DNA of 64,000 nucleotides from Pelagovum pacificum (GTDB taxonomy: Bacteria > Pseudomonadota > Alphaproteobacteria > Rhodobacterales > Rhodobacteraceae), in contig NZ_CP065915.1 of NCBI RefSeq assembly GCF_016134045.1, positions 2,232,001 through 2,296,000 on the forward strand, read 5' to 3'. Positions 25,725-36,038 of the stretch are shown piece after piece. The translations under genes were made by a program, and so were the position numbers. Position 1 is the stretch's first letter. Every line of letters starts with the position of its first letter. The notes below the pieces were generated by a model, which saw only the letters and a program-made list of their open reading frames with translations, was not told the DNA's origin and searched no databases.

Positions 25725-27839
25725 ATGCGCGCCTCACGGCTTCTCCCCCTCGTTCTGGCCCTGCTCTGCGCGGCGTTGCAGGCGACGGCACAGGGCACCG
25801 CGACGATGGTCGCCGACAATATCGTAGTGACCGAGAACCGGCGCCTCGTCGCGACCGGCAACGTGGAGGCGTTCTACGACGGCACGCGCCTGTCGGCGCA
25901 GGCCATCACTTACGACGAGCCCTCGGACAGCCTGACCATCACCGGCCCGATCTTCATCTTGGCCGAGAACGGCAACATCCTGACCGCCGAGCAGGGCAGC
26001 CTCGATCCGAAGCTCGAAAACGGTATCCTCCGCAGCGCGCGACTTGTGCTGCAGGAGCAGCTGCAACTCGCCGCAAACCAGATCGACCGGGTCGAAGGGC
26101 GCTACACGCAGCTCTACGGTGTCGCCGCGACCGCCTGCCGGATCTGCGGCAACGGCCCGCCGCTTTGGGAGATCCGCGCACGCCGGGTGATCCACGACCA
26201 GGACGAGAACCAGCTCTACTTCGAGAACGCGCAGTTCCGGCTGGCGGGGATCCCGATCCTCTATCTGCCACGGATGCGCCTGCCCGACCCGGAGCTGGAG
26301 CGGTCCGCCGGCCTGCTGATCCCCGAGTTGCGCACGACCGACCGGCTCGGCACCGGGGTCAAGCTGCCCTATTTCATCCCGCTCGGGCCGAGCGCCGACG
26401 TCACGCTCGCGCCTTACATTTCGGCCAACACGACCACGCTCGAGGCGCGCTATCGGCAGGCGTTCCTGACGGGCGACCTGACGTTCGAGGGTGCCTTCAC
26501 GGAGGACGACCTGACGGCGGAGCCGCTGCGCTCCTACGGCTTCCTCGATGCGGATTTCGCATTGCCGGGGCGGTGGATGCTGGACGCGCAGATGCGCTTC
26601 ACCTCGGACGACACCTACCTGCTGGATTACGATTATTCCGACGCCGACCGGCTCGATTCCTTCGTCACCGCCACCCGCATCACCGAAGATCAGCGGCTGA
26701 GCTTCGGCGTGACCGTGACGGAGAGCCTGCGCCCGGAGGACGTGAACCGCTTCCGGCCCACAGTGCTGCCGGATGCCTATTACGAACAGGTGCTGCGCTT
26801 CCCGGGCCTGCCCGGCCGTGTGACCGTCCGGGCCGATTCCGACGGAGCGTTCCGGCGGTCCTCGCTCAACATCAAGGGTCGCGACGTGACGCGGATCGGA
26901 ACCGGGATCGAATGGCGTGTGGACCGCATCCTCGGCCCCGGCGTGGTCAGCAACGCGATGCTCGGCGTCGATGTCGACCGCTACGGGATCGACCAGGACG
27001 ACACGTTCGACACGCCCGCGACCCGCAGCACACCCTACGCCATGGCGGAGCTGCGCTGGCCCCTGTCGCGCACTGCGCCCGGCGGCACGGTTCACGTGAT
27101 CGAACCCGTCGTCGCCCTCACCTGGTCAGAGACGGACGGCCCCCCGGTGCCGAACGAGGACAGCCGCGTCGTGGAGTTCGACGAGACCAACCTGTTCTTC
27201 CTGTCGCGCTTTCCCGGCGAGGACGCGCGCGAGGACGGGCTGCGCGCCGCCGCCGCGCTCGGCTGGACGGCGCTGACGCCGGGCGGGTGGAGCAGCAACT
27301 TCACCGCAGGCCGGCTCTTCCGGATGGAGAGCGACCCGCGCTTCCAGGCGGGCACCGGCCTCGACGGAGAGAATTCCGACTGGGTGACGGTCCTCGGCAT
27401 CGAAGCGCCGAGCGGGCTGTCCTTCGACGCGCGCGCGCTGTTCGACGACGACTTCACCTTCTCGCGCACCGAAGCGCGCCTGATGTGGGAGAACAACCGC
27501 ACCGACCTCGCCGCCACCTTCGTCCAGCTGTCCGAGAACGCGGCAGAGGCCCGCGAAGACGAAGTGTCGGAATTCACCTTCGACGGTGCCTTCCAGCTGA
27601 CCCGCGCGTGGGAAGTCTTGGCCGAAGGGCGCTATGACGTCGTGGCGGAAAAACCGAAGTACGCGGGCATCGGCGCGGAATACAGTAACGAGTGTATCAC
27701 TGTCGGGCTTTCGGTCTCGCGCCGCTTCACCTCTTCCACTACGCTTGAGCCCGAGACGGATTACGGGATAACGGTGGCCCTCAACGGGTTCTCGGCGGGG
27801 CGTTCCGACGCGCCCGTGACGCGAAGCTGCAGGAACTGA
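25725..27839 (+). CDS. lptD: LPS-assembly outer-membrane protein LptD
   Basis: The 704-residue protein has a signal peptide (residues 1-23, cleavage after ATAQ), an N-terminal OstA-type jellyroll (about 28-125: ADNIVVTENRRLVATGNVEAF), then a large beta-barrel. Two N-proximal cysteines (138 and 141, CRIC) and two C-terminal ones (657 and 702) could make the long-range disulfides known for LptD. I prefer the ATG at 25725, with AGGAAG 9 bp upstream; an ATG at 25716 overlapping the lptG stop is possible. It places LPS in the outer leaflet and needs SurA, encoded next, for folding. Confidence 0.92.
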   Translation: MRASRLLPLVLALLCAALQATAQGTATMVADNIVVTENRRLVATGNVEAFYDGTRLSAQAITYDEPSDSLTITGPIFILAENGNILTAEQGSLDPKLENGILRSARLVLQEQLQLAANQIDRVEGRYTQLYGVAATACRICGNGPPLWEIRARRVIHDQDENQLYFENAQFRLAGIPILYLPRMRLPDPELERSAGLLIPELRTTDRLGTGVKLPYFIPLGPSADVTLAPYISANTTTLEARYRQAFLTGDLTFEGAFTEDDLTAEPLRSYGFLDADFALPGRWMLDAQMRFTSDDTYLLDYDYSDADRLDSFVTATRITEDQRLSFGVTVTESLRPEDVNRFRPTVLPDAYYEQVLRFPGLPGRVTVRADSDGAFRRSSLNIKGRDVTRIGTGIEWRVDRILGPGVVSNAMLGVDVDRYGIDQDDTFDTPATRSTPYAMAELRWPLSRTAPGGTVHVIEPVVALTWSETDGPPVPNEDSRVVEFDETNLFFLSRFPGEDAREDGLRAAAALGWTALTPGGWSSNFTAGRLFRMESDPRFQAGTGLDGENSDWVTVLGIEAPSGLSFDARALFDDDFTFSRTEARLMWENNRTDLAATFVQLSENAAEAREDEVSEFTFDGAFQLTRAWEVLAEGRYDVVAEKPKYAGIGAEYSNECITVGLSVSRRFTSSTTLEPETDYGITVALNGFSAGRSDAPVTRSCRN

Positions 27840-27854
27840 CAGGACCGGACGACA

Positions 27855-29054
27855 ATGACTTTTCGCACTCTCGCCGCTGCGGCACTGGCCTTCTGCCTGA
27901 CGATGTCGGGCGCGGCAGCGCAATCGCCCTATTCCGCGGCGATCACCGTGAACGACGACGCGATCAGCTTTTACGAGATCGATCAGCGCGTTCGCCTGCT
28001 TGAGCTGTTCAACACGCCGGGCGACCTGCCCGAGCTCGCCCGCGAGCAGCTGATCGACGATCGCCTCAAGCTACAGGAGCTGCGCCGCGTCGGCCTGAGC
28101 CTCTCTGACGAGGCGCTGCAGGCGGCGCTCAACGATTTCGCCGGACGCGCCGATCTGCCCTACGACCAGTTCATCGGCCAGATCAACGGCGCCGGCGTCG
28201 CCGAGGAGACCCTGCGCGACTTCGTCCTCGTCGGGGTGAGCTGGCGCGACTACATCCGCAGCCGGTATTCAAGCCGCACCAACATCACCGACCGCGACGT
28301 GACCCTGGAACTCGACCGGGCCGCCGGCACCGGAAGCGAGCTCGAAGTGCTGCTGAGCGAGATCATCATTCCCGCGCCGCCGCCCCGCGCGGCCGAGGCC
28401 GCCGCGATCGCCAACCAGATCGCCCAGACCCGCTCCACCGCGACGTTCGAGGCCGCCGCCCGCGAATATTCCGCCCTGCCCTCGCGCGAGAACGGCGGGC
28501 GCCTGGAATGGCTGCCGCTCGACAATTATCCCGGCCCGATCCAGGGGCTCATCATGTCGCTCCAGCCAGGCGAGGTCACCAACCCGATCCCGATCCCGAA
28601 CGGTATCGCGCTGTTCCAGCTTCGCGCGGTGCGCGAGGCGCGGACCTCCCAGCCGGTCCCGTCCGAGCTGGATTACGCGGTGCTCTACATTCCCGGCGGT
28701 CGCTCGGACGCCGCCTTGTCGCAGGTCGCCCGCATCGATGCGCGCGCCGACAGCTGCGATGACCTCTATGACGAGCGTGGGCTTCAGCTCGCCCGCGAAC
28801 AGCAGCCCGTGGGTCAGGTCCCCGGCGATATCGCGCTGGAACTGGCGAAGCTAGACCGGGGCGAGGCATCGTGGGGTCTGACCAGCGGTGACGGGCAGTC
28901 CCTGCTTTACGTGATGCTTTGCGACCGGATCTACGCCGACGCCCCCTCCCGTGACGCCGTGGCCGATGCGCTGCGCTCTCAGCGGCTGTCGCGCTTTGCC
29001 GACCAGACGGTCGCACAGCTCCGCGCCAACGCGGTCATCCGCCCGCCGCAATGA
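27855..29054 (+). CDS. surA: Periplasmic chaperone/peptidyl-prolyl isomerase SurA
   Basis: A 399-residue protein with a signal peptide (cleavage after AAAQ, residue 23), a SurA N-terminal domain (ITVNDDAISFYEIDQRVRLL), and one parvulin-like domain (about residues 160-275, SALPSRENGGRLEWLP and LQPGEVTNP). SurA escorts barrel proteins such as LptD to the outer membrane. It starts 16 bp after lptD, and its stop overlaps pdxA by four bases (ATGA). The single parvulin domain is usual for alphaproteobacterial members. Confidence 0.9.
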   Translation: MTFRTLAAAALAFCLTMSGAAAQSPYSAAITVNDDAISFYEIDQRVRLLELFNTPGDLPELAREQLIDDRLKLQELRRVGLSLSDEALQAALNDFAGRADLPYDQFIGQINGAGVAEETLRDFVLVGVSWRDYIRSRYSSRTNITDRDVTLELDRAAGTGSELEVLLSEIIIPAPPPRAAEAAAIANQIAQTRSTATFEAAAREYSALPSRENGGRLEWLPLDNYPGPIQGLIMSLQPGEVTNPIPIPNGIALFQLRAVREARTSQPVPSELDYAVLYIPGGRSDAALSQVARIDARADSCDDLYDERGLQLAREQQPVGQVPGDIALELAKLDRGEASWGLTSGDGQSLLYVMLCDRIYADAPSRDAVADALRSQRLSRFADQTVAQLRANAVIRPPQ

Positions 29055-30013
29055 CCGTCGCGCTCACCTGCGGTGAACCGGCCGGCGTCGGACCGGACCT
29101 GGCCCCCGTGGCCTGGGCCGCATTGAAGGACGAGGTGTCGCTGCTCTGGATCGGCGATCCGTCCCACCTGCCCGAGGGCACGGCCTGGGAAGCGGCAACC
29201 CCCGAGACGGCGGCAGACGTTATGCCCCGCGCCCTGCCCGTCCTTGCCCGCGATTTCGGCGCGCCGCGCACGCCGGGCCTCCCCGACCCGACACACGCCC
29301 CTCACGTGGTCGACGCGATCGCCGAGGCGGTGGCGCTCGTCACGTCCGGGGCCTGCGACGCGCTCTGCACCGCGCCGATCCACAAGCAGGCGCTGATCGA
29401 CGGTGCGAACTTCGCCTACCCCGGCCATACGGAGTTCCTCGGCGCACTCGCCGGGTCCGACCGGGCGGTGATGATGCTGGCCTGCGACGCGCTGAAGGTG
29501 GTGCCCGCGACGATCCACATCCCGCTCGCGGCAGTGCCGGAGGCGCTGACGGCCACGTTGCTGACCGACACGCTGCTGATCACCCATGCCGCGCTCAGGC
29601 GCGATTTCGGCATCGACCGTCCCCGCATCGCCGTTGCCGGGCTGAACCCCCATGCGGGCGAAGGCGGTAAGATGGGCCGGGAGGAGATCGAGCTGATCGC
29701 CCCGGTGCTCGACGCGCTCCGGGCCGAGGGGATGGACCTGCTGGGCCCGATGTCGGCGGACACGATGTTCCATGCGGCGGCCCGCGCCCGCTACGATGCG
29801 GCGGTCTGCGCCTACCACGACCAGGCCCTGATCCCGATCAAGACCATCGACTTCTCCGGCGGCGTGAACGTGACGCTCGGCCTACCTTTCGTGCGGACCT
29901 CGCCGGACCACGGCACCGCCTTCGACATCGCCGGGAGCGGACGTGCCGACGCGACCTCGACCATCGCCGCGCTGCGGATGGCCGGCGCGATGGCCGCACG
30001 GCGGAAAGGCTGA
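29051..30013 (+). CDS. pdxA: 4-hydroxythreonine-4-phosphate dehydrogenase
   Basis: A 320-residue PdxA of pyridoxal phosphate biosynthesis. It oxidises 4-phosphohydroxy-L-threonine. The opening [21 protein letters not shown], the metal-binding [20 protein letters not shown] and the late [10 protein letters not shown] are all family motifs. It is coupled to surA (ATGA) and to rsmA (TGATG); the surA-pdxA-rsmA order is conserved across proteobacteria. Confidence 0.95.
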   Translation: MTVALTCGEPAGVGPDLAPVAWAALKDEVSLLWIGDPSHLPEGTAWEAATPETAADVMPRALPVLARDFGAPRTPGLPDPTHAPHVVDAIAEAVALVTSGACDALCTAPIHKQALIDGANFAYPGHTEFLGALAGSDRAVMMLACDALKVVPATIHIPLAAVPEALTATLLTDTLLITHAALRRDFGIDRPRIAVAGLNPHAGEGGKMGREEIELIAPVLDALRAEGMDLLGPMSADTMFHAAARARYDAAVCAYHDQALIPIKTIDFSGGVNVTLGLPFVRTSPDHGTAFDIAGSGRADATSTIAALRMAGAMAARRKG

Positions 30014-30849
30014 TGGCCGGCATCGACGACCTGCCTCCGCTGCGCGACGTGATCGCCGCGCACGGTCTGTCGGCGCGCAAGTCGCTTGGCCAGAACTTCC
30101 TGCTCGACCTGAACCTGACCGCCAAGATCGCGCGGCAGGCCGGCGACCTGACGCAATCGGATGTGCTGGAGATCGGCCCCGGCCCCGGCGGCCTGACCCG
30201 CGGCCTGCTGGCGTCGGGCGCCAGAAAGGTCGTCGCGGTCGAGAAGGACAGCCGCTGCATCCCCGCGCTCCAGCAGATCGCGGAGGCCTATCCGCAGCGG
30301 CTGACGGTGCTCGAAGGAGACGCGCTGGAGCTCGACACGGCCGCGCACCTTCAGCCGCCCTACCGGATCGCCGCCAACCTGCCCTACAATGTCGGGACCG
30401 AGCTGCTGGTCCGCTGGCTGACGCCGAAGGACTGGCCGCCGCCTTGGTCCAGCCTGACGCTGATGTTCCAGAAGGAGGTGGCGCAACGGATCGTCGCGAC
30501 GCCGGGCAGCAAGGCTTACGGCCGCCTCGCGATCCTCTCACAGTGGCGCACTGACGCCCGCATCGTGATGGACCTGCCACCCGGCGCCTTCACGCCGCCG
30601 CCCAAGGTCTCCTCCGCCGTGGTCCACATCACCGCTCTGCCGGCGCCACGATACCCGGCCGACCCGGCGGTCCTGTCGCGCGTCGTCGCGGCCGCCTTCA
30701 ACCAGCGGCGCAAGATGCTGCGTGCCTCGCTCAGAGGTCTCGCCCCGGACATCGAGGACCGGCTCATCGCCGCCGGCATCAAGCCGACCGACCGGGCGGA
30801 GCAGATCGACCTCGAACGCTTCTGCGCCCTCGCCCGCAGCTTCGCCTGA
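30013..30849 (+). CDS. rsmA: 16S rRNA (A1518/A1519) dimethyltransferase
   Basis: A 278-residue RsmA/KsgA. It dimethylates two adenines near the 3' end of 16S rRNA. The motifs are [10 protein letters not shown], the SAM site [10 protein letters not shown], and the catalytic [11 protein letters not shown]. It is last in the lpt operon and overlaps the pdxA stop by one base. An inverted dispersed repeat follows 21 bp downstream, before the convergent lpdA gene. Confidence 0.96.
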   Translation: MAGIDDLPPLRDVIAAHGLSARKSLGQNFLLDLNLTAKIARQAGDLTQSDVLEIGPGPGGLTRGLLASGARKVVAVEKDSRCIPALQQIAEAYPQRLTVLEGDALELDTAAHLQPPYRIAANLPYNVGTELLVRWLTPKDWPPPWSSLTLMFQKEVAQRIVATPGSKAYGRLAILSQWRTDARIVMDLPPGAFTPPPKVSSAVVHITALPAPRYPADPAVLSRVVAAAFNQRRKMLRASLRGLAPDIEDRLIAAGIKPTDRAEQIDLERFCALARSFA

Positions 30850-30870
30850 CCGGCTCGCTCATCTGGCGAT

Positions 30871-30922
30871 AAATACCTCCGGGGGTGAATTGGCCGCAGG
30901 CCAAGAGGGGGCAGCGCCCCCT
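30871..30922. repeat. Dispersed double-hairpin repeat, copy 3 (inverted, shorter)
   Basis: The inverted counterpart of copies 1 and 2: an AAATAC start, CGGGGGTGAATTGG, the small GGCC-GCA-GGCC hairpin, and GAGGGGGCAGCGCCCCCTC. It is shorter and more diverged. Like the others it lies between convergent genes (rsmA and lpdA). Confidence 0.7.
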
Positions 30923-30945
30923 CCACGCCTCTCGGAAGGTCACCC

Positions 30946-32340
30946 TCAGAAGTGGATCGCGCGCCCGTAAGCGTCGAGCACGCTCTCGTGCATCATCTCG
31001 CTCAGCGTCGGGTGCGGGAAGACCGTCTCCATCAGGTCCTCTTCCGTGGTCTCGAGCTGGCGGCCCACGACGTAGCCCTGGATCAGCTCGGTCACCTCGG
31101 CCCCGACCATGTGCGCGCCGAGCAGTTCGCCCGTCTTGCTGTCGAAGATGGTCTTCACCATGCCGTCCGGTTCGCCCAGGGCGACCGCCTTGCCGTTGCC
31201 GATGAAGGGGAACTTGCCGACCTTGACGTCGAAGCCCTTCTCCTTGGCCTGCGCCTCGGTGAAGCCGACGCTGGCGACCTGCGGGTGACAATAGGTGCAG
31301 CCGGCGATGCTTTCGGGGCGGACCGGGTGGACCTTGTTCTTGCCGGCGACCAGTTCGGCCACCATGACGCCCTCGTGCGACGCCTTGTGCGCCAGCCACG
31401 GTGCGCCGGCGAGGTCGCCGATGGCGTAGACGCCGTCAACGCCGGTGCGGCAATATTCATCGACGATCACGTGGGTGCGGTCGACCTTGATGCCCTGCTC
31501 CTCGAGGCCGAGCCCCTCGACATTGCCGACGATGCCGACAGCGGAGATCACGGTGTCGAACTCCTGCTGTTCGACCTTGCCGCCGACCTCGATATGGGCG
31601 GTGACCTTGCCCTTGGCGCGGTCGAGCTTCTTGACCATGGCTTTTTCCATGATCTTCATGCCCTGCTTGGTGAACTGCTTCTTGGCGAAGGCGGAGATCT
31701 CGGCGTCTTCGACCGGAAGGATGCGATCCATGACCTCGACCACCGTCGTTTCGGCGCCGAGCGTGTTGTAGAAGGACGCGAACTCGATTCCGATCGCACC
31801 GGACCCGATGACCAGCAGCTTCTTGGGCATCCGCGGCGGGGTCATCGCGGTCTTGTAGGTCCAGACGAGATCGCCGTCGGCCTCCAGCCCCGGCAGTTCA
31901 CGCGCACGCGCGCCGGTGGCGAGCACGATGGCCTTGGAGGTGACCTCCTCCTCGCCCTTGTCGATCTTCACGATGACCTTGCCCTTCCCGGCAAGACGGG
32001 CCTCGCCCATCATGGTCGTGACCTTGTTCTTCTTCAGCAGGTGCTTCACCCCGCCTTCCATCTGCTTGGCCACGCCGCGCGAGCGCTGGACCACCGACGG
32101 CAGGTCGTAGCCGACGCCATCGGCCTTCAGGCCGAATTCCTTGGCGCGGTGCATCAGGTGGAAAACCTCGGACGAGCGCAGCAGCGCCTTCGTCGGGATG
32201 CAGCCCCAGTTGAGGCAGATACCGCCGAGGTGCTCGCGCTCCACGCAGAGCACATTGAGGCCAAGCTGCGCGCCCCGGATTGCGGCGACGTAGCCGCCCG
32301 GACCGGCGCCGATTACGATCATGTCATAGCTCTGGGCCAT
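30946..32340 (-). CDS. lpdA: Dihydrolipoyl dehydrogenase
   Basis: A 464-residue FAD-dependent pyridine-nucleotide disulfide oxidoreductase, the E3 component of 2-oxoacid dehydrogenase complexes. The FAD-binding GAGPGGYVAAI lies at the N-terminus. The redox-active disulfide is in GGICLNWGCIPTKALL; NAD binding uses GSGAIGIEF; and the C-terminal interface domain carries HPTLSE with the catalytic His. No E1 or E2 genes are in the window. A Trp replaces the usual Val in CLNxGC, as in several alphaproteobacterial E3 enzymes. Confidence 0.94.
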   Translation of the reverse strand: MAQSYDMIVIGAGPGGYVAAIRGAQLGLNVLCVEREHLGGICLNWGCIPTKALLRSSEVFHLMHRAKEFGLKADGVGYDLPSVVQRSRGVAKQMEGGVKHLLKKNKVTTMMGEARLAGKGKVIVKIDKGEEEVTSKAIVLATGARARELPGLEADGDLVWTYKTAMTPPRMPKKLLVIGSGAIGIEFASFYNTLGAETTVVEVMDRILPVEDAEISAFAKKQFTKQGMKIMEKAMVKKLDRAKGKVTAHIEVGGKVEQQEFDTVISAVGIVGNVEGLGLEEQGIKVDRTHVIVDEYCRTGVDGVYAIGDLAGAPWLAHKASHEGVMVAELVAGKNKVHPVRPESIAGCTYCHPQVASVGFTEAQAKEKGFDVKVGKFPFIGNGKAVALGEPDGMVKTIFDSKTGELLGAHMVGAEVTELIQGYVVGRQLETTEEDLMETVFPHPTLSEMMHESVLDAYGRAIHF

Positions 32341-32412
32341 CTGTGCCTCCTCGGACCTTGATTAGTTTGAAGTTAAACCACTTCGCCAGCCGCGGCCAGT
32401 GATGAGGAGGTA

Positions 32413-32430
32413 ATGGCGGACCCCCGCCAT
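32413..32430 (-). terminator. Hairpin after the diguanylate cyclase gene
   Basis: ATGGCGG (32413-32419) pairs perfectly with CCGCCAT (32424-32430) around a four-base loop, 12 bp past the minus-strand stop at 32443. Confidence 0.4.
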
Positions 32431-32442
32431 GTGCAACGCCTG

Positions 32443-33993
32443 TCAGGCGGCACCGGTGCCGCCGGGCGCGGCAGTCTCGTCCGACTCGTCGCCTACCGGA
32501 CGGTCGGCTTCCGGGCGCTCGCGACTCGCCTCGGCACCCGGAGGCGCGGCGCTTTCCACCCGGTTGCGGCCGGCTTCCTTGGCGGCGTAGAGCGCCTGGT
32601 CGGCGCGCTTGATGAGAAGCTGCGCCTCTGTCGCGCTGTCGGGGTAGGTCGCGACTCCGATCGAGATGGTGACGTTCGGCAGGGTTTCACTGCCGTACGT
32701 CAGCGGCATCGCCGAGACCGCCTTGCGCACCCGCTCCGCCACCGCGCGCGCGGCATCGGCATCATGGCCGGGCAGCAGTACCGCGAATTCCTCCCCCCCG
32801 AGTCGGCAGCAGACTTCGCGTGCGTCGAACAGATCGGCCAGACAATCGGCGAGCTTGCGGAGCACCATGTCGCCGGCGTCGTGGCCATGGCTATCGTTGA
32901 ACGTCTTGAACCCGTCGGCGTCGAAGGACATCAGGCTGAGCGCCGTGCCCTGCCGGTCCGCGAGCGTCATCTCCCGCCGAAGGCAGCTCATGAAGTGGCG
33001 GCGATTGTAGAGCCCGGTGAGCGGATCGCGGATGGACTGATCGTGCAGCTCGTCCCGCAGACGGACGTTGGCGACCGCCATCGAGATATGTTCGGCGCAG
33101 CGGATCGTGAAAGTCTCCGCATCGCGGAGCCGCTCGCCGCAATAGTCCGATGATTCGAAGCGCACGTGCAGCAGTCCGACCGTGTCGCCGTGGGCAACGA
33201 TCGGAATGCATAGGTATTCGCCGGGAAAATCCTCCTCAGGCGGATGGTCGACGTGACCGCAGACGAAGCTGATCCCGGCCGGATCGTGGATGTAATGCCG
33301 CCCCCGCCTTAGCGCCCAGCAGGAATCCGGCGCGATATGGCGGTTCAGCTGATCGCCCGACCAGCTGCCCACCCCGTCGAGCACGTCGCGGGTGGAGGAG
33401 AAGATGTAGAGCTCCCCGTAGGTTCCGGTCATCACGCGCGACATGAACTTCGTGACGATCATGTAGAGCTCCTGCAGCGTCTTGCAGGATTGCAGCCACT
33501 CGTCGAGCTCGGACAGGTGGGACATCTCTGCCGCGCGCGCCTGCTGCGCGGCGAGCGCGGTGCGCGTCGTCGCCTCGGCAGCATCGGCGGTGGCCATCGC
33601 GCTCGCCACTTCGCGCTCTGCCCGGCGGGCGTCGGTGACGTCGGTGAAGGTGATGACGTAGCTGCCACTCTCCGCCGGCCGGCCACTGGCGAGCACGACC
33701 CGACCGCCGGGCAGCGTGAGGTCGAAAGAGACGGCGACATTCTCCGCCTCGCCTCGGGCGGCGGCCTTTGCGGCCTCTTCCGACAGGAGGCCACGCTGTG
33801 CGGCCATCCGGCGAAACTCCCCCCGGGAGGTACCAATACCGAGCTCGCCGTCCCCGAGGTCGAGCACTTCATGGACGCGGGCGTTGAACAGCTCGCACAG
33901 GCCATCGGCGGACCAGACCACGATGCCCTGTTCCATGATGTCCATGATCTCGGTGGCCAGCTTGAACTGGTCGCGGCTTTCCGGCCGATCCAT
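32443..33993 (-). CDS. Diguanylate cyclase with PAS and GAF-like sensory domains
   Basis: About 516 residues. An N-terminal PAS-like domain (FKLATEIMDIMEQGIVVWS) is followed by a helical linker, a GAF-like domain (about residues 165-320), then a GGDEF domain with DPLTGLYNRR and the active-site GGEEF. No RxxD inhibitory site precedes GGEEF, so product feedback is probably absent. The protein should make cyclic-di-GMP in response to an unknown signal. I chose the ATG at 33993; TTG codons at 34047 (GGAGG upstream) and 34065 would lengthen it by 18-24 residues. It is cytosolic, with no membrane segments. Confidence 0.9.
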   Translation of the reverse strand: MDRPESRDQFKLATEIMDIMEQGIVVWSADGLCELFNARVHEVLDLGDGELGIGTSRGEFRRMAAQRGLLSEEAAKAAARGEAENVAVSFDLTLPGGRVVLASGRPAESGSYVITFTDVTDARRAEREVASAMATADAAEATTRTALAAQQARAAEMSHLSELDEWLQSCKTLQELYMIVTKFMSRVMTGTYGELYIFSSTRDVLDGVGSWSGDQLNRHIAPDSCWALRRGRHYIHDPAGISFVCGHVDHPPEEDFPGEYLCIPIVAHGDTVGLLHVRFESSDYCGERLRDAETFTIRCAEHISMAVANVRLRDELHDQSIRDPLTGLYNRRHFMSCLRREMTLADRQGTALSLMSFDADGFKTFNDSHGHDAGDMVLRKLADCLADLFDAREVCCRLGGEEFAVLLPGHDADAARAVAERVRKAVSAMPLTYGSETLPNVTISIGVATYPDSATEAQLLIKRADQALYAAKEAGRNRVESAAPPGAEASRERPEADRPVGDESDETAAPGGTGAA

Positions 33994-34115
33994 CGGCTGC
34001 AACGCCCAGTCCTCGCGCCACGTCTCGGCGGTGCGATCAATGCTCAACGCAAAGCGGGCCTCCAACCCGGGCGATGGTCTGGAGTCCCGCCTACCAGCGC
34101 GAGATTGACAGGCTG

Positions 34116-34697
34116 TTAAGAGCTGGCCTTCATCTCCTCCACGAGGACGCGGTAGCCGCCGTCTTCCATGAAGGATTTCTCCGCCGGGCTCGACGTGCGC
34201 GACAGTGCGTTGTTGCGGTAGGGGAAGCGCCCGTAGCGGCGGATGATCTCGCGGTGCGCCTTGGCGTGCAGCAGGTTGTCCTTCGACTCCGGCAGCTTCG
34301 CCTGGAACAGGCGCACGGCGCGGTCCTGGTCGACCTGGTTCTCGGAATGCATCAGCGGCAGGTAGAAGAACTGGCGCGGCTCGCCGTCGATCTTCATGTC
34401 CCAGTCCCGGCCGATCGCGACCTTGGCCGCCGCGCGCGCGTTCGGGTCCAGCTGGAAGGCGCGCGGGTCCTCGCGGAACATGTTGCGCGGGAACTGGTCG
34501 GTCAGGATGATGTAGGCGAGCGTGCCCGACGGATAGGTCAGCCAGAGCCCGTAAGCGCCATCGACCGCCTCGTCCCAGGCAGTGCGGAAACGATCGCGCA
34601 CCTTCTGGTCCAGTTCCTCGCCGCCGGCATACCAGCCTTTCGGCCCGACCTCGTCCAGCCAGAACGCAAGGACCTCTTGCGGTGTGACGCTGTTCAT
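34116..34697 (-). CDS. DUF924 family protein
   Basis: A 193-residue soluble, mostly helical protein. It has the DUF924 landmarks VLAFWLDEVGPKGWY near the N-terminus, ILTDQFPRNMFR, FFYLPLMHSENQVDQD, and HREIIRRYGRFPYRN near the C-terminus. The fold is TPR-like; the function is unknown. It lies between the diguanylate cyclase and MFS transporter genes, all on the minus strand with gaps of more than 60 bp, so co-transcription is uncertain. Confidence 0.9.
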   Translation of the reverse strand: MNSVTPQEVLAFWLDEVGPKGWYAGGEELDQKVRDRFRTAWDEAVDGAYGLWLTYPSGTLAYIILTDQFPRNMFREDPRAFQLDPNARAAAKVAIGRDWDMKIDGEPRQFFYLPLMHSENQVDQDRAVRLFQAKLPESKDNLLHAKAHREIIRRYGRFPYRNNALSRTSSPAEKSFMEDGGYRVLVEEMKASS

Positions 34698-34760
34698 CTG
34701 CTCTCGCCTCGCCCGTCAGTTTCCTGAATCGTGCGACAGTCCGCCGGGCAGATCAAGGCG

Positions 34761-36038
34761 TCAGGAGGCCTGAGGCTCCGAGGTTGTGCTTTCGGCCAGC
34801 TCGGCCTCCGCCTCGATGTACAAATCCTGTGCCATATCGACAGCGACCGGGCTGGCCGAGGCCATGACTGGCGCGTAAGGCACCGTGTCGCCGGAATGGG
34901 TCGAGGGGCGCTTGCGCATCCGGTAGAGGCCATAGACCCCGAGACCGAGCATCAGCACTGCGACGAAGGCCCAGTAGCCCTGGTTGCCGAACACATCCAT
35001 GACGTAGCCGACGGTGATCGGGCCCGCGATGGCGCCGACGCCGTTGATGAAGACGAACCCGGCAGATGCCGCGGCCATGTCCTCGGGCTCGAGGAAGTCG
35101 TTGGCATAGGCGATCAGCAACGAATAGAGCGGGTTCGACGTCCCCCCCATGATGGCCGCGCAGGCGATCAGCACGCCGAACGAGCCGCCGAGCACCACGC
35201 CGAGCAGCGCGCCCACCCCGCCGAGCAGCGACACGGCGATGATGACGAGTCGCCGGTCGAACCGGTCCGACAGCCAGCCGATCGGGTACATGGACACGAG
35301 CGCGGCGATGTAGATCGCCGAGACGAAGATCGAGATCTGCGCAAGGCTCAGCCCGACACGCGTGCCGTAGACCGCCGCCATGCCGAACTGCGCCGCGTAG
35401 ACGCCGCCGAGGAGGATCATGCCGACGGAGACCAGCGGCGAAGCCTGAACCAGCTCCTTCAGGCGCATCGGTTTCGTCGAATCAAATGCCGGCGTGGGCG
35501 AGATCGACAGCAGGATCGGCGCGAAGGCGAGGCTCACGAGGACGGAGGGGATGATGAAGAGCACGAAGCCCCCCGCGTCGCCGAGCAGCAGCAGATACTG
35601 GGCCAGAACGATGCCGCCCATCTGCACGATCATGTAGAGCGACAGCGCCTGTCCACGTGTCTCGTTCGTGGTCGAATTGTTCAGCCAGCTTTCCGCCGTG
35701 ACGTAGACGCCCGAGAAACAGAAGCCGATAACGATCCGCCCGACCGTCCAGGACCAAGGCGAGACGAGCGTCGGATAGAGGATCAGAACCGCCGAAATGG
35801 CGGAGCCGAGCGCGGCGAAGACCCGCACGTGGCCGACTCGGCGGATCATCTCGGGGGCGAGCTGCGAACCGCCAAGGAAACCGACGAAGTAGCCGGACAT
35901 GACGACGGACATCTGAAGCGTCGAGAACCCCTCCAGATCGCCGCGCACACCAAGAAGCGTGCCCTGCAGGCCGTTGCCGACCATGAGCATGAAAAGACCG
36001 AGCAACAGCGGCCATGCGCTTCCGAGCACTTGAAACAT
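34761..36038 (-). CDS. MFS transporter
   Basis: A 425-residue protein with 12 predicted membrane segments. The conserved inter-segment loop DRFDRR follows the MYPIGWLS segment of the second half, and the first half contains GYFVGFLGGSQ. It belongs to the YcaD/YfkF-like major facilitator branch, whose substrates are unknown. I chose the ATG at 36038 because GGGAG lies 9 bp upstream and the first membrane segment begins a few residues in; a longer frame to 36110 is possible. The soluble C-terminal tail is acidic. Confidence 0.88.
   Translation of the reverse strand: MFQVLGSAWPLLLGLFMLMVGNGLQGTLLGVRGDLEGFSTLQMSVVMSGYFVGFLGGSQLAPEMIRRVGHVRVFAALGSAISAVLILYPTLVSPWSWTVGRIVIGFCFSGVYVTAESWLNNSTTNETRGQALSLYMIVQMGGIVLAQYLLLLGDAGGFVLFIIPSVLVSLAFAPILLSISPTPAFDSTKPMRLKELVQASPLVSVGMILLGGVYAAQFGMAAVYGTRVGLSLAQISIFVSAIYIAALVSMYPIGWLSDRFDRRLVIIAVSLLGGVGALLGVVLGGSFGVLIACAAIMGGTSNPLYSLLIAYANDFLEPEDMAAASAGFVFINGVGAIAGPITVGYVMDVFGNQGYWAFVAVLMLGLGVYGLYRMRKRPSTHSGDTVPYAPVMASASPVAVDMAQDLYIEAEAELAESTTSEPQAS

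Noticed and set aside
32413..33153. Plus-strand frame preceded by a perfect AGGAGGT
   Set aside because: The spacing to the ATG is too short (about 1-2 bases), the frame is antisense to the GGDEF protein, and the sequence has no motif. The ATG is part of a hairpin.
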